A DNA stretch of 64,000 nt from Aphelenchoides besseyi. Taxonomy: Eukaryota; Nematoda; Chromadorea; Rhabditida; Aphelenchoididae. Both the position numbers and the translations under genes were made by a program. Positions within the stretch are counted from its first letter, which is position 1, and each line of letters begins with the position of its first letter. The stretch covers positions 5,270,001-5,334,000 of the forward strand of contig JAMPIQ010000001.1 of NCBI GenBank assembly GCA_024699855.1. Direction: 5' to 3'. The notes under the pieces are model-generated. The model was not told where the DNA came from. It searched no databases and saw only the letters and a list, made by a program, of their open reading frames with translations. Positions 47,400 to 59,783 of this stretch are shown here, piece after piece.

Positions 47400-49670
47400 T
47401 TTTTGGTCAAGTTTCTGAACTAAAGGTGTTCAAACGAGAAATAAAATTTTCGTTTTGGTCATCACTACAAAGCGACTTTCAGCATAGCAATGTTTTTTAC
47501 GCAAATCAACGACTTCAAATGTTTTGCAAGTTGTTTCACTGAGCAGTCGGTCTGTAGTCTCACTTGTCATCTGCTCTTAAAACTCACTGGTCATTCGTGT
47601 GAACAAACGGAAGTACTTGAGTGGATTCGCACTTGTCTGACGTTTGCATCAGAGCAAACAGTTTGGTTGGTTTTTGCGATTGATAACATTGATTAGGCAA
47701 ATTGGTTCCAAAAACAACTTAACTGTTTTCGTATTGTTGGAAAACAAGTCGTTCATTTGGTTTCGTACGCGAAGACCATCACTCATGTACGAGGAGCGTT
47801 TACGCGCTCAATTCATCTTTCCGATTCGATCATACTCGAAGATGAACACTGGAGATTACAATCTGCAAACTGGGCCGACTGATCTCGACGGCGATTGGAA
47901 TTCAAAGGTTGCAGATGAAAAATTTTCGATTCAAATGCAAAATCGTTCGTTTGTTTCAGTTGAACGACATTTTTTGTCGACGGTCGTTATCGTCGGAGTT
48001 TTGATTTACAACCACACGTAAATCAAAAAGTTCTGATGATTTTACGGGTCCTGAGAAAACAAGCTCCGATGTCGACTTTTGTTTGAGACATCGAAGCCCG
48101 AAGGTTGTTGTCAAAAACGTGCGTGGTCTTAAGCGTCAACAGATCATATCGTGGCAACGAAACAGTTACATGGCAATTTGGTGACCATCGTCTCTATCGT
48201 TCATCCTACCATCGAGACAACCTTGACGCTTTTCCGTCTCTTTTCGATCATCGGGAGTTTATCGACTACGTGGAATGGGTTGATCTAATTAGCCATCAGT
48301 CAACCATTTCGCTCGACCTTTCGCAGCGCGGTTTTCTTCGGGAATTCGAGTTTGTAAGTTTTGGAGTCGTGCAAAAAGAAAATTTTGAAAAGATTTTGGC
48401 AAAATGTCCGTTTCGTTCTCTCGAGTTTGCGCGTTTCATCTTCCCAACTCCCGTATCATCCGGTTTGGTCTCGTGACTTTGTGGGCGATCAATCAAAAGA
48501 TCTCAATCAATTAGTCAATTCCCAAGATTCACAGATATCATTAGCCGACCGATCATCACCGCACGCCTTGAGGGGCGTCGCGTGATCATGTCGATCAATC
48601 AGTTAATCAATTAAGACTGCAATCGATTCTCCGCGCACAACCAATTTGCCATCGACGACGGAAACCGTTTTAACATCGCGGAATTTCTTTCGCAGCGTAC
48701 GGTCAATAAAAATGGTCGAGAGTTTTGCGGGAATCCAATTTGGTTGACAACTTAAATGGGCGACCACAGACCTTTTCGCTGTGATGATAAGTCGATGGGA
48801 GGAAGAGAGTGGTGGTGATTCCGCAATCAATCGACGGACTGTTTTCGTCGACTTGCCGTTTCGATTGCTGAGTTTCGGGTGCAAGTTTTGAGTGGCGTGT
48901 TTACGGAAACGCGTGTATTATCATTTGGCAGTCTAATACTCCGCTGCGACTTCTTGCTGAGCAAGAAAACAGTCGTGACCGTGAAGAAAAATCGCGAGTT
49001 TATTATTTTTCGACGTTTTTAAAAACAGTTTCGCCATTTTACAACATTTCAGCGGTCTGGAAGGTCAATTGTTCGTTTTTCTTTTGTTTCGAATCGCTAT
49101 CGATACTTGCAAGTGTGTGGTTATTTGTCTTCAGCGGCCTATTCGCTAGTTCTCCCACGGAAATGGAATCGTATTGCTTTGATAGCTTAGCTTCATGAGT
49201 TTGAAATACATTACTTCATAAAGCTAAGGTTATCAATGCTAAACGTTTCTTTTCTACTCGACAGTTCAACGGTGAGCTTCCAGTTTACGTAATCAACATG
49301 CTCATTATACGAAACTGAATGTCGACTTGTTTTTGCTTTGGCTCTTGAAGTTGAAAGCGGCTACTCGGAGGTTGGATTGGAAAGTTTTCGTTGGTGATTT
49401 GCAAAACGAACTTTTACGTTTTTATTGCATACGATCGATTCGACTGCTGCCAAGAGTGTAAACTGCGATTTGCGCGGGTTTCAGTTGGTTGATGTGATCG
49501 AAACGGTTTCTGTTGTAACAACCGACAAATGATCTTAAAGTGCGCGTAATAAAAAGACGAGGAGTTTTGGTCCCGAGTAATTGGTACCGTAGAATTATTT
49601 CGGTTTATTGCTCAATAGCTAATTGGACGGAGCAATTGGATAGAAAGAAGTCTGAGAGACATAAAAGCAC
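47400..49670. other. Gap with weak fragments
   Basis: About 2.3 kb. Fragments seen: a plus-strand ATG frame (47785-48021, listed separately); a plus-strand frame at about 48120-48354 with a GTAAGT donor; a minus-strand frame at 48603-48884 (KTVRRLIAESPPLSSSH..) with no ATG. None belongs to a family I know. Confidence 0.3.
47785..48021 (+). CDS. Possible small membrane ORF
   Basis: From the ATG at 47785: MYEERLRAQFIFPIRSYSKM, then NTGDYNLQTGPTDLDGDWNS, and a C-terminal hydrophobic stretch (FLSTVVIVGVLIY) ending at 48021; 78 codons. It contains an optional in-frame-looking intron signal, so structure is unsure. Confidence 0.3.
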   Translation: MYEERLRAQFIFPIRSYSKMNTGDYNLQTGPTDLDGDWNSKVADEKFSIQMQNRSFVSVERHFLSTVVIVGVLIYNHT

Positions 49671-49671
49671 T

Positions 49672-52600
49672 TTAACCGTAGATTTGATTCAGTTGAACAA
49701 CCACCGCGTAGATCTTCTCGGCAGCAAACAGATCGGAAACAATTGTTTGAACATCCTCTTTGGTCAAATTGATGAAAATCGTTGGATCGATTTCTTGTTG
49801 AAGGAAAAGCGAGAAATAAGTGCTCATTCCAATCGCATCCAAACAACATCGAATTTTATCTGAAAATCCAAAGATCGCTGGTCTTCTACATGATAAGCAA
49901 ACCCAAAGTCAAAGCAGAAGACTTTCGACTGCGTGGAGTTGTTGGAAGAACGATCTGAGGAACACTGGAGGTGGACGGTGGAGTTGCCGGAGCGCTAACT
50001 GTTTCAGTGGCTTCGAAATAAACATTCGGTATTTGATGCGGCCGTACACGATGTCGCAACTTTGTCGGCGTGTTTGGTGATCGATTGACCGTGTAAGTTG
50101 ATAGATTTGTTGTGGAACGTTGACCCAGCTTCCACTGATTCATTGCGGGACTACCGGTTGAAACCGAAGGATAATAGGTGAGTTGGCTTCTACCGCTCAA
50201 ACTTCCAATGGGACTGTTACCACTTCCCGTGTAGAAAAGCGGACTATTGTTGTGTTTGTAGCGTATTTGCTCATTCAAATCAGCATATGCCATTGAAGCA
50301 TTTGAAATGTTTAACGGCGGTGGAGCACTCGCAGTGTGCGGTAACGAGCTGTCGGTGTTGCTAAATAGCCGTTTGAATCAAAATTCTTTTTCCTTCATAC
50401 CTCAAACGTCGATAATCTGTGGAATAAGCGTAAACTGTCGGTGGATCGCTTGAATTGCTGAATGGATGCCTCATTTGTTGAATTGAGTGTCGAGGATTTG
50501 CGGTCATCGACGATCTTCTGGGTCGCATATTGTTCAATAAAAACTGTCGTTGAGGTTCTTACATACAAACTTGAGAAAAATCAAAATGAGTAGTCCAACC
50601 TGCTAATTCACTGGTCCGTGAGTGACTGTAAGTTTCTCGGCGCTTTAGCTCCGACTGTTTTCCTTTGCTGTTCATTTGTTTCATTCGTTGATAGTTTTGA
50701 ATTGCATCATCTGCGCGACTTTCTGTTTCGCTCAATGCACCATTGGATTCCCGATTTATGCACATTAGACCGCTTTGATTACTGTTTCCAAACGATGAGG
50801 TAAACCACGACGATGGACTCTTTTCAAATGGTTTAAAATTCCCATCCAATGGCAATCCAACAGGGAAGGGCTTCAAATAACCGGGCCTTTCAATTATTAC
50901 CTAAGTATAAGATTCATATGTGAACTCTTGGATGCGCTTACTTTTGTCATGTTTCTAAGCAATTCGACACGATCATCGGCCGTCGAAACGTGAACAGTTC
51001 TTGCAGGTAAACAATCCGGTTTCATCAGTTGACTTGCCGTTAAAAACGGCTGCGGTTTACTCCAATCGGTTGTTGAGCATTCGAGTAGTGACTCAAAGAC
51101 AATTCGATGGTTTTTTCGAAGACTCGTAATTCGATTCTCGTTTTCCATTTCGTCTTCATCAACTAAACCCAAACGGCACATCAGTTTGTTCAGTAGTTCC
51201 TGAAATGCGATATCTATATCGTCTGTAGATTCGATTTTACTTTTGGAGTAGATTTCTGTTCACGACCAAACGAGCGATTAAACTCTCGGCGTTTCTCCGT
51301 ACCGCAATGCTCGTGAAATATCATCAGCTGTAAGGCCTCACGGAATCCCGATTTGAAGGCCAAATCGAAAGCTGTGAATTGACGATCATTCCATTGCGCT
51401 TCAACTGTCAGATCTGCTCCAGCGTGAACCAATACACAGACCATTTCAAAGTCTCTATACACTGTCTGCACATCGCTCTTATTTGATTTCTTACCGTAGA
51501 ACAATCGCCATCATTAACGCTGTCATTCCCAACTGCGGTTCACAGAGATTAATGAACGACAAAACTGCATCTGAAGGCGACTTCTTAAGATCATGAATCG
51601 AAGTAACGGTCAATTGATGATTATCGTTGTGAACCTCACACAGATGTTGAACCTGCAATTGACAGACAATACGGATAACAAACCAACTGCTTACCGCTTC
51701 CAATTTGCCCAAAAGTACCGCGTACATTAGCGGAGTAACTTCCGGTTGTGGAGAATTGAAATACTGACGACGTAAACTGCGCAGTTCATCAGGATCACAT
51801 TTCAAAATAATATCAGCTAAACTCTCGGTTAAGCTGGAAAAATAAATAGAAACTCACAAACGTGAACTTTCGGCGGTTTTTCCGGCAATCGCTTGTTTCG
51901 ACGAAAACGTTCGATGTAACGTTGAGCAACTTTGTTATCCGCGTAAAGAGCAATTTTATCGGCCTTTTTGTTTTTAAACGTCAACTTTTCCAACGGAGCA
52001 TTCAACAAAACCAACGCATGTATCACTTCTGCGTTTCCACAAATCACAGCCAAATGTAAGGGAGTTAAGCCCAAACCTCGAGACGAATAGTTCACATTAC
52101 CGCCGCTAAATCGACGATGAAAACGAGAAGTGTGTTCGAGTTACCGAGATGCCAAGAACTTCACGGCATGAACATGAGATCGAGCAGCCGCAGCCATTAG
52201 CGGCGATGGAGTCAAATCTTCTTCACGCGGAATCATGTCCACTTCCAAAGAGCTCAAAAATTTCATGACTTCCAAATGACCGCCCGCTGATGCCAACCCC
52301 AAAGCGGACATGTTGAAGGCCCTAAACCACGTACATAAACTTGATAGTTAAACTTACGTTTTACGTTTTTCATCGGCCCCATTCTGCTTCAGATATTTTA
52401 CGACAAGCAAATGTCCTTCTCGACAGGCGTGTAGAAAAGGCGTGTAGCCCAACTCGTTGGCCAAATCAATTTCTGCTTGCAGATCGGAGACCAAACTTTT
52501 GACCTGAAATCTCATTTTTGTTTGAACTTCGACTTCTACTCACCAAATTCAAGTGTCCGCAGGCTGAAGCGATTTGAAGCGCCGTCATTCCATCGTCATC

Positions 52601-52744
52601 CGCTTCGTCCACATCGACTTCCTTCTTTTCGATCATCTCCCGAACAGTCGCATAGTCGCCAGAACGACAGGCGTTCAACATCTGCATTTTGTACAAATCC
52701 AGCTCCGAATGCCAATCTGGTCCTTTCACGACTCCAGCACTCAT
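49672..52744 (-). CDS. Ankyrin-repeat plus SAM protein (ANKS3/ANKS6-like)
   Basis: A dozen or so exons from the ATG at 52744. Six or more ankyrin repeats: LLNACRSGDY-type start (KMQMLNACRSGDYATVREMI), DDDGMTALQIASACGHLNL, LGYTPFLHACREGHLLVVKY, MSALGLASAGGHLEVMKFL, GLTPLHLAVICGNAEVIHAL, EVTPLMYAVLLGKLEAV. A Ser/Thr/Pro-rich disordered stretch follows, then, across a 44-nt intron near 49846-49893, a C-terminal SAM domain: CLDAIGMSTYFSLFLQQEID, PTIFINLTKEDVQTIVSDLF. If that intron is missed the ORF would end early (49886) and lose the SAM. In vertebrates ANKS3/6 bind each other and NEK kinases at cilia; nematode relatives act in cuticle and molting pathways (family knowledge). Ortholog between ANKS3 and ANKS6 not decided. 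Confidence 0.88.
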
Positions 52745-52749
52745 TTTGA

Positions 52750-53310
52750 CATAAACTATGAATTCTATCGCTGCATTCCAACGCTAAAAGAACAAATCGA
52801 AGGTCACTCAAAAGTTTTGGTCAAACAAAACACGTCAAAAACAAAATCAACGGAACTGAGCAATCAAACGCAAATCGTAACCCCCGAAACGCCAATCAAT
52901 CGATTGCACTCATCGAATCGGTTGTCATAATCGCCGCTGATCATCAGACGTCTTCGTGGGTTTCTTTTGGTTGCGGGCGTGACAGACGCATAATGAGCGC
53001 GATTGTTGTGATCGAAAAGGGTTCGTGATAGAAGAGACCATTTCCTTTACCAAACAAATAGTGCTGTTCCTTGAATTCGTTGATGCAGCAACAAGCCTCT
53101 TCAACGGCACTCCCGACCTCAATACTCATGAAAACAAAGAAAGTCACTCAATTGGTTGGCCAACAGCTTCTTTCACAGAAACCCAATTCTTTGCAACTCA
53201 AAGACGAATGTTGTCGAGAGTGTTGGTCGTGGGATCGTAATGTTTGCGAACCGAACGGCCGCTTTTTCGTTCTTTTTTCGATCAAAAGGCGAATTCGCTT
53301 TCCAGTGAAT
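52750..53310. other. Promoter side of the ankyrin gene
   Basis: No gene recognised. Short overlapping frames only. Confidence 0.35.
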
Positions 53311-53312
53311 GT

Positions 53313-53385
53313 GCTTCCGTGGCGCAATCGGCAGCGCGTTCGGCTGTTAACCGAAAGGTTGGAAGTTCGAGCCTTCCCGGGAGCG
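53313..53385 (+). tRNA. tRNA-Asn(GTT)
   Basis: Acceptor GCTTCCG/CGGGAGC, anticodon CTGTTAA loop with stem TTCGG/CCGAA, T-arm GGAAG TTCGAGC CTTCC. Confidence 0.95.
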
Positions 53386-53389
53386 AGTA

Positions 53390-55985
53390 CGTTTTTGCTT
53401 TTTGAAGTTTTTTTTGAGAGTATGCGAGAATAATATAAAGATTAAATGGCTTTTAGAATGAAAGATTGCTATCGACATTGGATTTCGATTAGAGTCATCG
53501 TACGCCATCGTTTATTATGAGGGATTACAGCTTTAAAGGATAAATGTTTGAATTAAACGATCTTATTTACGACTTAATGTTGTTGTCAGTACGCGCGTTG
53601 GTAGCAGTTGAATCATCAGACGCTAAAACGGCTATTCTCACAGTTGCGTAAATACAAAGGCATATTGTTAGCTCCGATGAAAAATGATTTCTCATTCGGT
53701 AGATTGAAGTCTTTTTCGAGATTAGTCCAAACGCTTTGATAAGGACTTAACTGAGGCAATAAGCTCCCGTTGACATTTCTTCCAAGACCAACGAAACTCA
53801 AACGACCGTTGCTTTTGTTTGATCAGTTTCAAGCCTCTCACATGACAGATCAATAGACAATTTAATTAATGTCATCAAAATTGCAAGTAAAAAATGATTA
53901 TAAGATCAGCTTGAATCAAATGTACTGATTCGGTGATAGCTAACAGGTGATCGAACAACTGCAACCAACATCGATTTCAACGATTGTTATGAATGCGAAG
54001 TCTAAACAAATTTGGCTTCTCAACTATTGGAAAACGAGCTCTATGGAGAGACCAAAAGTTTGGTCAATTTCTAATTATTTACATCGACTGCCTTCTTAGA
54101 ACTGAAAACCACAATTCCACATATCCACGAAACGTAGTGATGTGAAATCACCTGCTTACCGCGAACTAATCAAAATTTACTAAACACTACGTTCTTCAAA
54201 CGAACACGATGATCACTTCCAATTAATTTCACCGGCTAACCTGTTGGACTTGACTGAGTCGTCTCACTCCTTTTCGTCGGACTTCCAATGTCCGACATTG
54301 TTCAGGAAACAAGCGTTGATGAAGAGAAGATGTTTGTCTTCAGCTTCATTCCACGGATAACAACTTTGTTTTAGCTCTGTCTTTGCGACGTTCTCTTTGG
54401 ATCGCCGTGACAACTTGGGACTTTTCGATTTGGTTCGTTCTCCTTATCATGGCATGTAAGTTGAAAAGATGTTTCGTAAGTGTATTAAAGGTCCATTGCT
54501 CTGACCTTTGACTTAGAAGACAAAAACGGAAAGATGAACTTTCCATCGCAAATCTTCATATTTTAAAGTTTCTTCCGTTTCCAATTATCCTCCCGCCTAA
54601 TTGCTCTGAACTTTTGAAATCTTGCAAGATCGCCATAATCGGCAGTTAACTAACAAGCTGCAAACTGACATCAGTTTTTATGAACACGGAACTATTTAAA
54701 TATGTCCGAGTGAAAGGTCTATGGTAACAGCGAAGACAATTAACGTTCTTGACGTAAATTGATTGAGTTTAAGGTATGTAGGCCACGTAAACGACAGAAA
54801 TGTCAAAGCGATTATCGTTATTATGATCTTAAAGTTGGTAGTCAGCCTCCAACTTCGTGTTTTTGAGTTAAACATCACCTTCTGCGACCATGAATCGGCA
54901 AATTTCAGTTAATTGTCAGCTGCAAGGGCCAAATTCGCTTCGACTTCTTTCGCTTCAGTTTCCAACTTGTTCTTCAAAACGGTCGACTTAATCGTCTTAC
55001 ACGATGTGATGGTGGACAGGTGGATTGGCGTTTATATCGTTAACGGGGTTGTAATTGAATTTGCTGTACAGTAAACAATTCGGGTGTAGTTAATTGATTG
55101 CATTTTAATCGAAAATTTTGTCACATTTGCGTCTCCCCGATGCTTCCGTGGTTCATCGGCATTTCAAATCGAAACATCAAATTCCAATTGAATTCAACGA
55201 GAGTTGTGATCTCTGGTTTGGTCATTTGTTTACTGAACCTCTACGTCAATCGGAAACGAAATTGGGAACCAACAACCCGGTTACTGTAAAACAGATTTAA
55301 CTTTGATGTTTGTTTATCGGTTGATAATGTAACAACCAACGATCGTTGGCATTTAGCTCGCGACTCGTAAACAAGATAACCAGAAAGTTGATAGTACCCA
55401 TTTCGTCAACTGAAAAGTGATGATCCCTCGTATGTTAATTGGCTTACAGTTAACAGCCATTACGCATTTCGGGACGACAATCGAAAGTGAATTACAAACC
55501 ACAGAATCGAACTCATGTAGTCGACAGAAACCGCCGTCTACGACAAAACCGTTCGGATGTTAAGCGACGTCAACCGAAAATGAAGCACTTCTACTTGCAA
55601 GCGAAGTATCAAACTTAATCGCTTTGATTCGATTTGTTCAATTTCCGACCCCAAGTCCCGGATAAGTCGAAATGACGCAAAAAAGTTTGTGGTTTGTAAA
55701 GTCGATGTTTTTGGACTCCGATTTTCATACCGTTAGCTAATTAATCGAATAACTTTTGAACGGCGCTGAGACGTGACACAAAGTTGCAAATTTCAAAGGC
55801 TTCTCGTTTACACTTCTGATACAAGATCTTTTGTTGTAAACATTTTTGCTCACTTGTCGTCATTGCTCTTTAACGTTCTGCACCTGTTTACATCCTACGG
55901 TTATTCGAAAGCCGATTAAGTTCGTCGAAATGTTGTTGCGAAGTCGAATTGCTCAGGTGTTCAAACATCGATTTCAGATAAAGCA
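53390..55985. other. 2.6-kb gap, mostly empty
   Basis: No confident gene. A minus-strand frame (53616-53801: LSPYQSVWTNLEKDFNL..) is protein-like but lacks ATG and partners. A tiny two-exon candidate at 54288-54459 is listed separately. A plus-strand frame near 55100-55300 has a VHRHFKSKH piece like the end of a C2H2 finger but no Cys pair. Confidence 0.35.
54288..54459 (+). CDS. Possible two-exon micropeptide
   Basis: ATG at 54288, exon ends at 54331, 43-nt intron (GTTTGT to TTTTAG), second exon to TAA at 54457-54459. Product about 42 residues: MSDIVQETSVDEEK, SVFATFSLDRRDNLGL, FDLVRSPYHGM. Intron size is normal for the window; no homology known. Confidence 0.3.
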
Positions 55986-55991
55986 CACGCA

Positions 55992-57241
55992 ATGATCTTT
56001 CAAGAATACGACAACGGCAACTGCAATTTGATAGCCATGGAATGGGCTGAATGGCCGCTGATGAAGATCGTCATGATTCTCATCGAAGTTCTTGTGACCA
56101 TCTTTCTGGTCTGTTGTTTGCCCGCGCTGTCCAGAGATCTCTACAGAAGCAATCGACTGCCCACATACATGAAGTTTCTGATCGGAATGTTGATTTTCAG
56201 TCAAAGTGCCAATGAAATTTTACGGTAACCGTTAGCCACAACCTATTTACTTATGTTCGCTTTTAGATTAGTTCAAATCGTGATCACAAGACCGAACTTC
56301 CAACAGACCTTCGCAATTACTTTCTTTTACATTTTCATGTTACGCGAAGTTTTTGCATTTGTGCAACCATTGGTTTTGACGTTCATTACCGCACTCCTTT
56401 TGGCCGAGATTCTTTCGTGTAGTTTCCGCGAATCAGCAACGAAATTTCGTTTCGCTGCGCCAATCCTCTTTCTTTCGGTGAGTTCTATGATGTTCGGTGT
56501 TAACTGATCGTATGTTCAGCCGATTATTTCGACTGCCTTCGTATCGACGATAAACATCTTGAGCATCCCAATAGAAAAGATGTTCACTATTCGCTTTTTC
56601 GTTTACTTCTTGTTCTTTTTAGTAGGCTTAGAGATTTTGGCGACTGTGAAACGGTTGATTTCAGATTCAAATTTTCGTGAGTTTTCATTCAAGTCGAATG
56701 AGTCGACGACCAAATTTCAACAAGAAGACTCAAGGAATCAAGTTAAGACGTTCAGTAAGCATTTGAATTCAATTTTACCTCTTATCTTCATGTTTTCAGT
56801 ATCGACGAGCAGTTCGCGGTTCTCGTTACATGCGGGTTCAACTGAACATTCTTTTCGTTCACTTTCTTCCGATCAGTTTGGCATTTCACATCAGCTACCA
56901 CGTTGCTTTGCCCAACTGTCAAGCTGTTTGGTTTCAATTGGGCGAGACAGCTGCCGAGTTGTTGGGCGCTTCATCGTTCATGTTTTCGCTTTTCAATTTT
57001 TCGCATCTGATCGGCGGTAGTGTTCATCGTTTCATGTGAGTTGAAATCGTCATTAGTCGTATGAAATTGTGGTTTTAGTGCTCATTTACTGCCCTCAAAG
57101 CGAATGGTCTCAACAGCTTCAACCGAACCGTTCGCTTACAACACCGAGACTCTGAATGCGCAAGCCACACATTTCCAGCAGCTTTCGGAATTGTGGACAA
57201 CTCGCGAGTCTCGAAACATCAATGCCAGTAATTCTTGTTGA
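55992..57241 (+). CDS. Divergent seven-TM receptor (nematode chemoreceptor-like)
   Basis: Five exons: 55992-56224, 56267-56477, 56520-56741, 56800-57035, 57079-57241. Seven likely spans: LMKIVMILIEVLVTIFLVCC, TYMKFLIGMLIFSQSANEIL, TFAITFFYIFMLREVF, VLTFITALLLAEIL, PIISTAFVSTINILS, IRFFVYFLFFLVGLEILATV, then RVQLNILFVHFLPIS and ASSFMFSLFNFSHLIGG. No DRY or NPxxY. The size (about 350 residues), position of Arg clusters and lack of rhodopsin motifs fit the diverse nematode Sr-type receptors; subfamily unassigned. Poly(A) AATAAA at 57260-57265. The next gene starts 117 bp after the stop, on the same strand. Confidence 0.75.
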
Positions 57242-57358
57242 CATTTGCTGTAGAAGTTCAATAAATGATTTCGATCAAAATGGTCATTTTGACAAACAAA
57301 ATTGTTATTATTGCAAACTTAAGTTGGCGTTCATTTTGTCGTTTTGGTTCCGACAAAA

Positions 57359-59067
57359 TGGGTTGTTTCTGCTCAAAATCTCGACAATCACCGAAGAAGA
57401 TTGGACAATCGAATGCGAATCGTTTCGAGAACGCTGGTCGCGGTGAAGTATTGGGACGGTCTTTGGGCGCTAACTTGACGTTCGGAAGCTCTCGACCACA
57501 TCGCAAGAACACCGTTTCAACGGTTGATACGACTTATCAACCGTCAGATTTCGACATTTCGTTAGACCGACAAACGACAGTCGAAGAGTTGGCAATCAAT
57601 GATCATCTGGAGGTTTGTTTCAATCAGAAAAACATTTTTGAATTTTCAGGCCAATCAGAGCGAACGACGTGCTGTTTTAGCTGATGCAGCTAATCGCCGT
57701 ATGAACAGTCAGAAGAACAAAGGACTTACAGCCGGTCAACGTCGAATTTGCGAGGAAGCACAACGAGAGTACGAAGCCGAAAAACGTCGATTCTCGGTCT
57801 CTGAGAAACCATTTGACAGAGACGATTCTGTTGAACCTCAAATGCCCGGATACTCTAACGCTATTGCTTCGGTGCTCTTCACATGTGAAGTTCTCGGTAA
57901 TCAAAAGGCAATGCCAAAGGATAAGGTGATCAACATAATCATCGTTATGTCAATTACTTGGATTTCAGTTGTTGGTCGAAATCGAAAAGTTTTTGCGTGA
58001 TCGTTTGATTTCGGAACCGTTAGAGTCGTCTATTAAAATGATTTGGACGTTGAATGAACGTACTCAAATCAATCAAGGACTTACAGTTTTGGCCAAATAC
58101 ATCAAAAATGTTCTTGCTGATCCTGCGGATTCCAAATTTCGTTGTATCAAGACTTCGAACAAAAATTACATTGTAATTTGGATTTATTGGTGTGAAATTT
58201 TGTGTTTAGGAGAAGATATTGTCGTTGAAAGGAGGACCGGAATTCCTGAAGGCCCTCGGATTCTTGGAACAACAGGACAAGAACGACGAAAGCATTTTGG
58301 TGTTAGCCGATCCTACCGACGAGTCATTGGACATTTTGAAGGCCGCTGTTCAATCTTTGGAGAATGGGTCTGCTCTTCCGATCAAGTTGTTTCGTGATCC
58401 AAAAGTTGGTATTTGCGGACGTTGACTAAAACCACTTTTTAGGTTTTTCGTGTCGATCCCGATAAACCGATTCCACAACCGGAAATTCCATCTGATTTCT
58501 TCGAGCTCACGGTCGAAGAGCTGAAAAAAGAGCAAAAACAACGAACCGAAGCTGTCGAGCAGCTTTGTAATCTGCGGGTTTCAATGGGACACAAAAACGA
58601 GAGTACATCTCGTCGCAAGTTCAATGTAAGTCTAACAAACGGAGACATATTCCGACTATTTCTTTGCAGTACACGTTGATTCGCATTCGTTTTCCGAACA
58701 ATTTTGTTTTGCAGGCAACTGGCAATGCGATCGTATGTCAAATGCTCTTCATTTTCAGGGCGTGTTTATGGCTCGTGAGAAACTCGGTTCTGTTCGTCAA
58801 TTTTTGTCGGAGATGCTTGCCGAGCCATCTGATCAATTCGTACTCACAGCTCCAACCGCGCAAACTCATTTTGTTGATGTAGAACAAACTCTGAACGACT
58901 ACGATCTTGTGCCAACGGCGGTCATTCACTTTGCGTGGAGTCAAGAAGAATTGGTGAATTCACTTACAATTTTGTTTCTTTTCACGTTTCAGGATCGATT
59001 TAAACGTCTTGGCAAAGAAGCATCGTATCTTGGAGCCGAATATGAACAGCGAGCCACTTCCCTCTAG
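57359..59067 (+). CDS. ubxn-6: UBXN6/UBXD1 (PUB and UBX domains) with N-terminal MGCFCS motif
   Basis: Seven or eight exons from the ATG at 57359. Order: N-terminal helix-poor segment (KKIGQSNANRFENAGRGEVL), a linker, a PUB domain (EIEKFLRDRLISEPLESSIK; NERTQINQGLTVLAKYIKNV; EKILSLKGGPEFLKALGFLE), a coiled linker (FFELTVEELKKEQKQRTEAV), then a UBX domain (TLIRIRFPNNFVLQGVFMAR; FVLTAPTAQTHFVDVEQTLN). Layout and phrases match UBXD1, a p97/VCP cofactor acting in ERAD, endolysosomal damage response and mitophagy. Unlike vertebrate UBXN6 (starts MKKFF), the chain starts MGCFCSK: Gly2, Cys3 and Cys5 make a classic N-myristoyl/palmitoyl signal. An upstream in-frame ATG (57265) lies at the end of the preceding gene. 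The 117-bp gap to that gene suggests an operon. Confidence 0.92.
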
Positions 59068-59069
59068 AT

Positions 59070-59305
59070 TTCAATGCACTTCGTTGTTTCCATATACGAG
59101 AATAAAGCGAATTAAACTCAACAAAATAAATCAGATGTTTTTGATTATGAATTAGCAGTCGAGAAGATGTTCATTTTGTAATTTTTATGATCTTTAAACT
59201 AACTTCAGAGTATTTGGTCCCAAATGAAGTTGACAAAAATAAAATCTCTTAAAGTTGTGCCCTTACAATTGCGCATTGTGAATCTTGTACCTGTTAACCC
59301 CAAAA
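59070..59305. other. 3' flank of UBXN6, no other feature
   Basis: AT-rich; no gene seen. Confidence 0.4.
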
Positions 59306-59310
59306 GCAAT

Positions 59311-59381
59311 TGCATTGGCCGGGAATCGAACCCGGGTCGCCCGCGTGGCAGGCGAGCATTCTACCACTGAACCACCAATGC
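59311..59381 (-). tRNA. tRNA-Gly(GCC)
   Basis: Acceptor GCATTGG/CCAATGC, anticodon loop CTGCCAC, T-arm CCGGG TTCGATT CCCGG. Confidence 0.96.
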
Positions 59382-59384
59382 GAT

Positions 59385-59780
59385 GTCATTGGGATCTCAA
59401 ACCTAAAAGATATCGTCTAATCTCTTTGCTTTCAACTCTTGTTATTCGAGTGTTATCGAAGTCACTTTTCTTTTAGCAAACTACTTCATAATTTTCGTCC
59501 TAATAGAAGTGCTCGCTATCATGAGTTTCACTTATGTAATATTGTTTATTGTGGTTATAAGATGCAAAGAACGTGAAAATCGCAGCATTATTCAACTGAA
59601 AACTTTAGAACAACTGGACTCTGACAAACTGAACTTCAACAATAATCGTTGAAGAAAATCAACTTGTTTTTGTTTTAAAAGTTTCTAGAACATAAGGAAA
59701 CCCCGATTCGAAAAAAGGCTTTTGAGAACAGACAATTGTTTATATATAAAAATTCAATTAAAAACAAACAAAGAGTCGAA
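59385..59780. other. Spacer, nothing seen
   Basis: Short frames only. Confidence 0.35.
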
Positions 59781-59783
59781 TAG

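Noticed and set aside
55098..55300. C2H2 zinc-finger fragment
   Set aside because: His pair spacing only; no Cys pair upstream and no flanking fingers.
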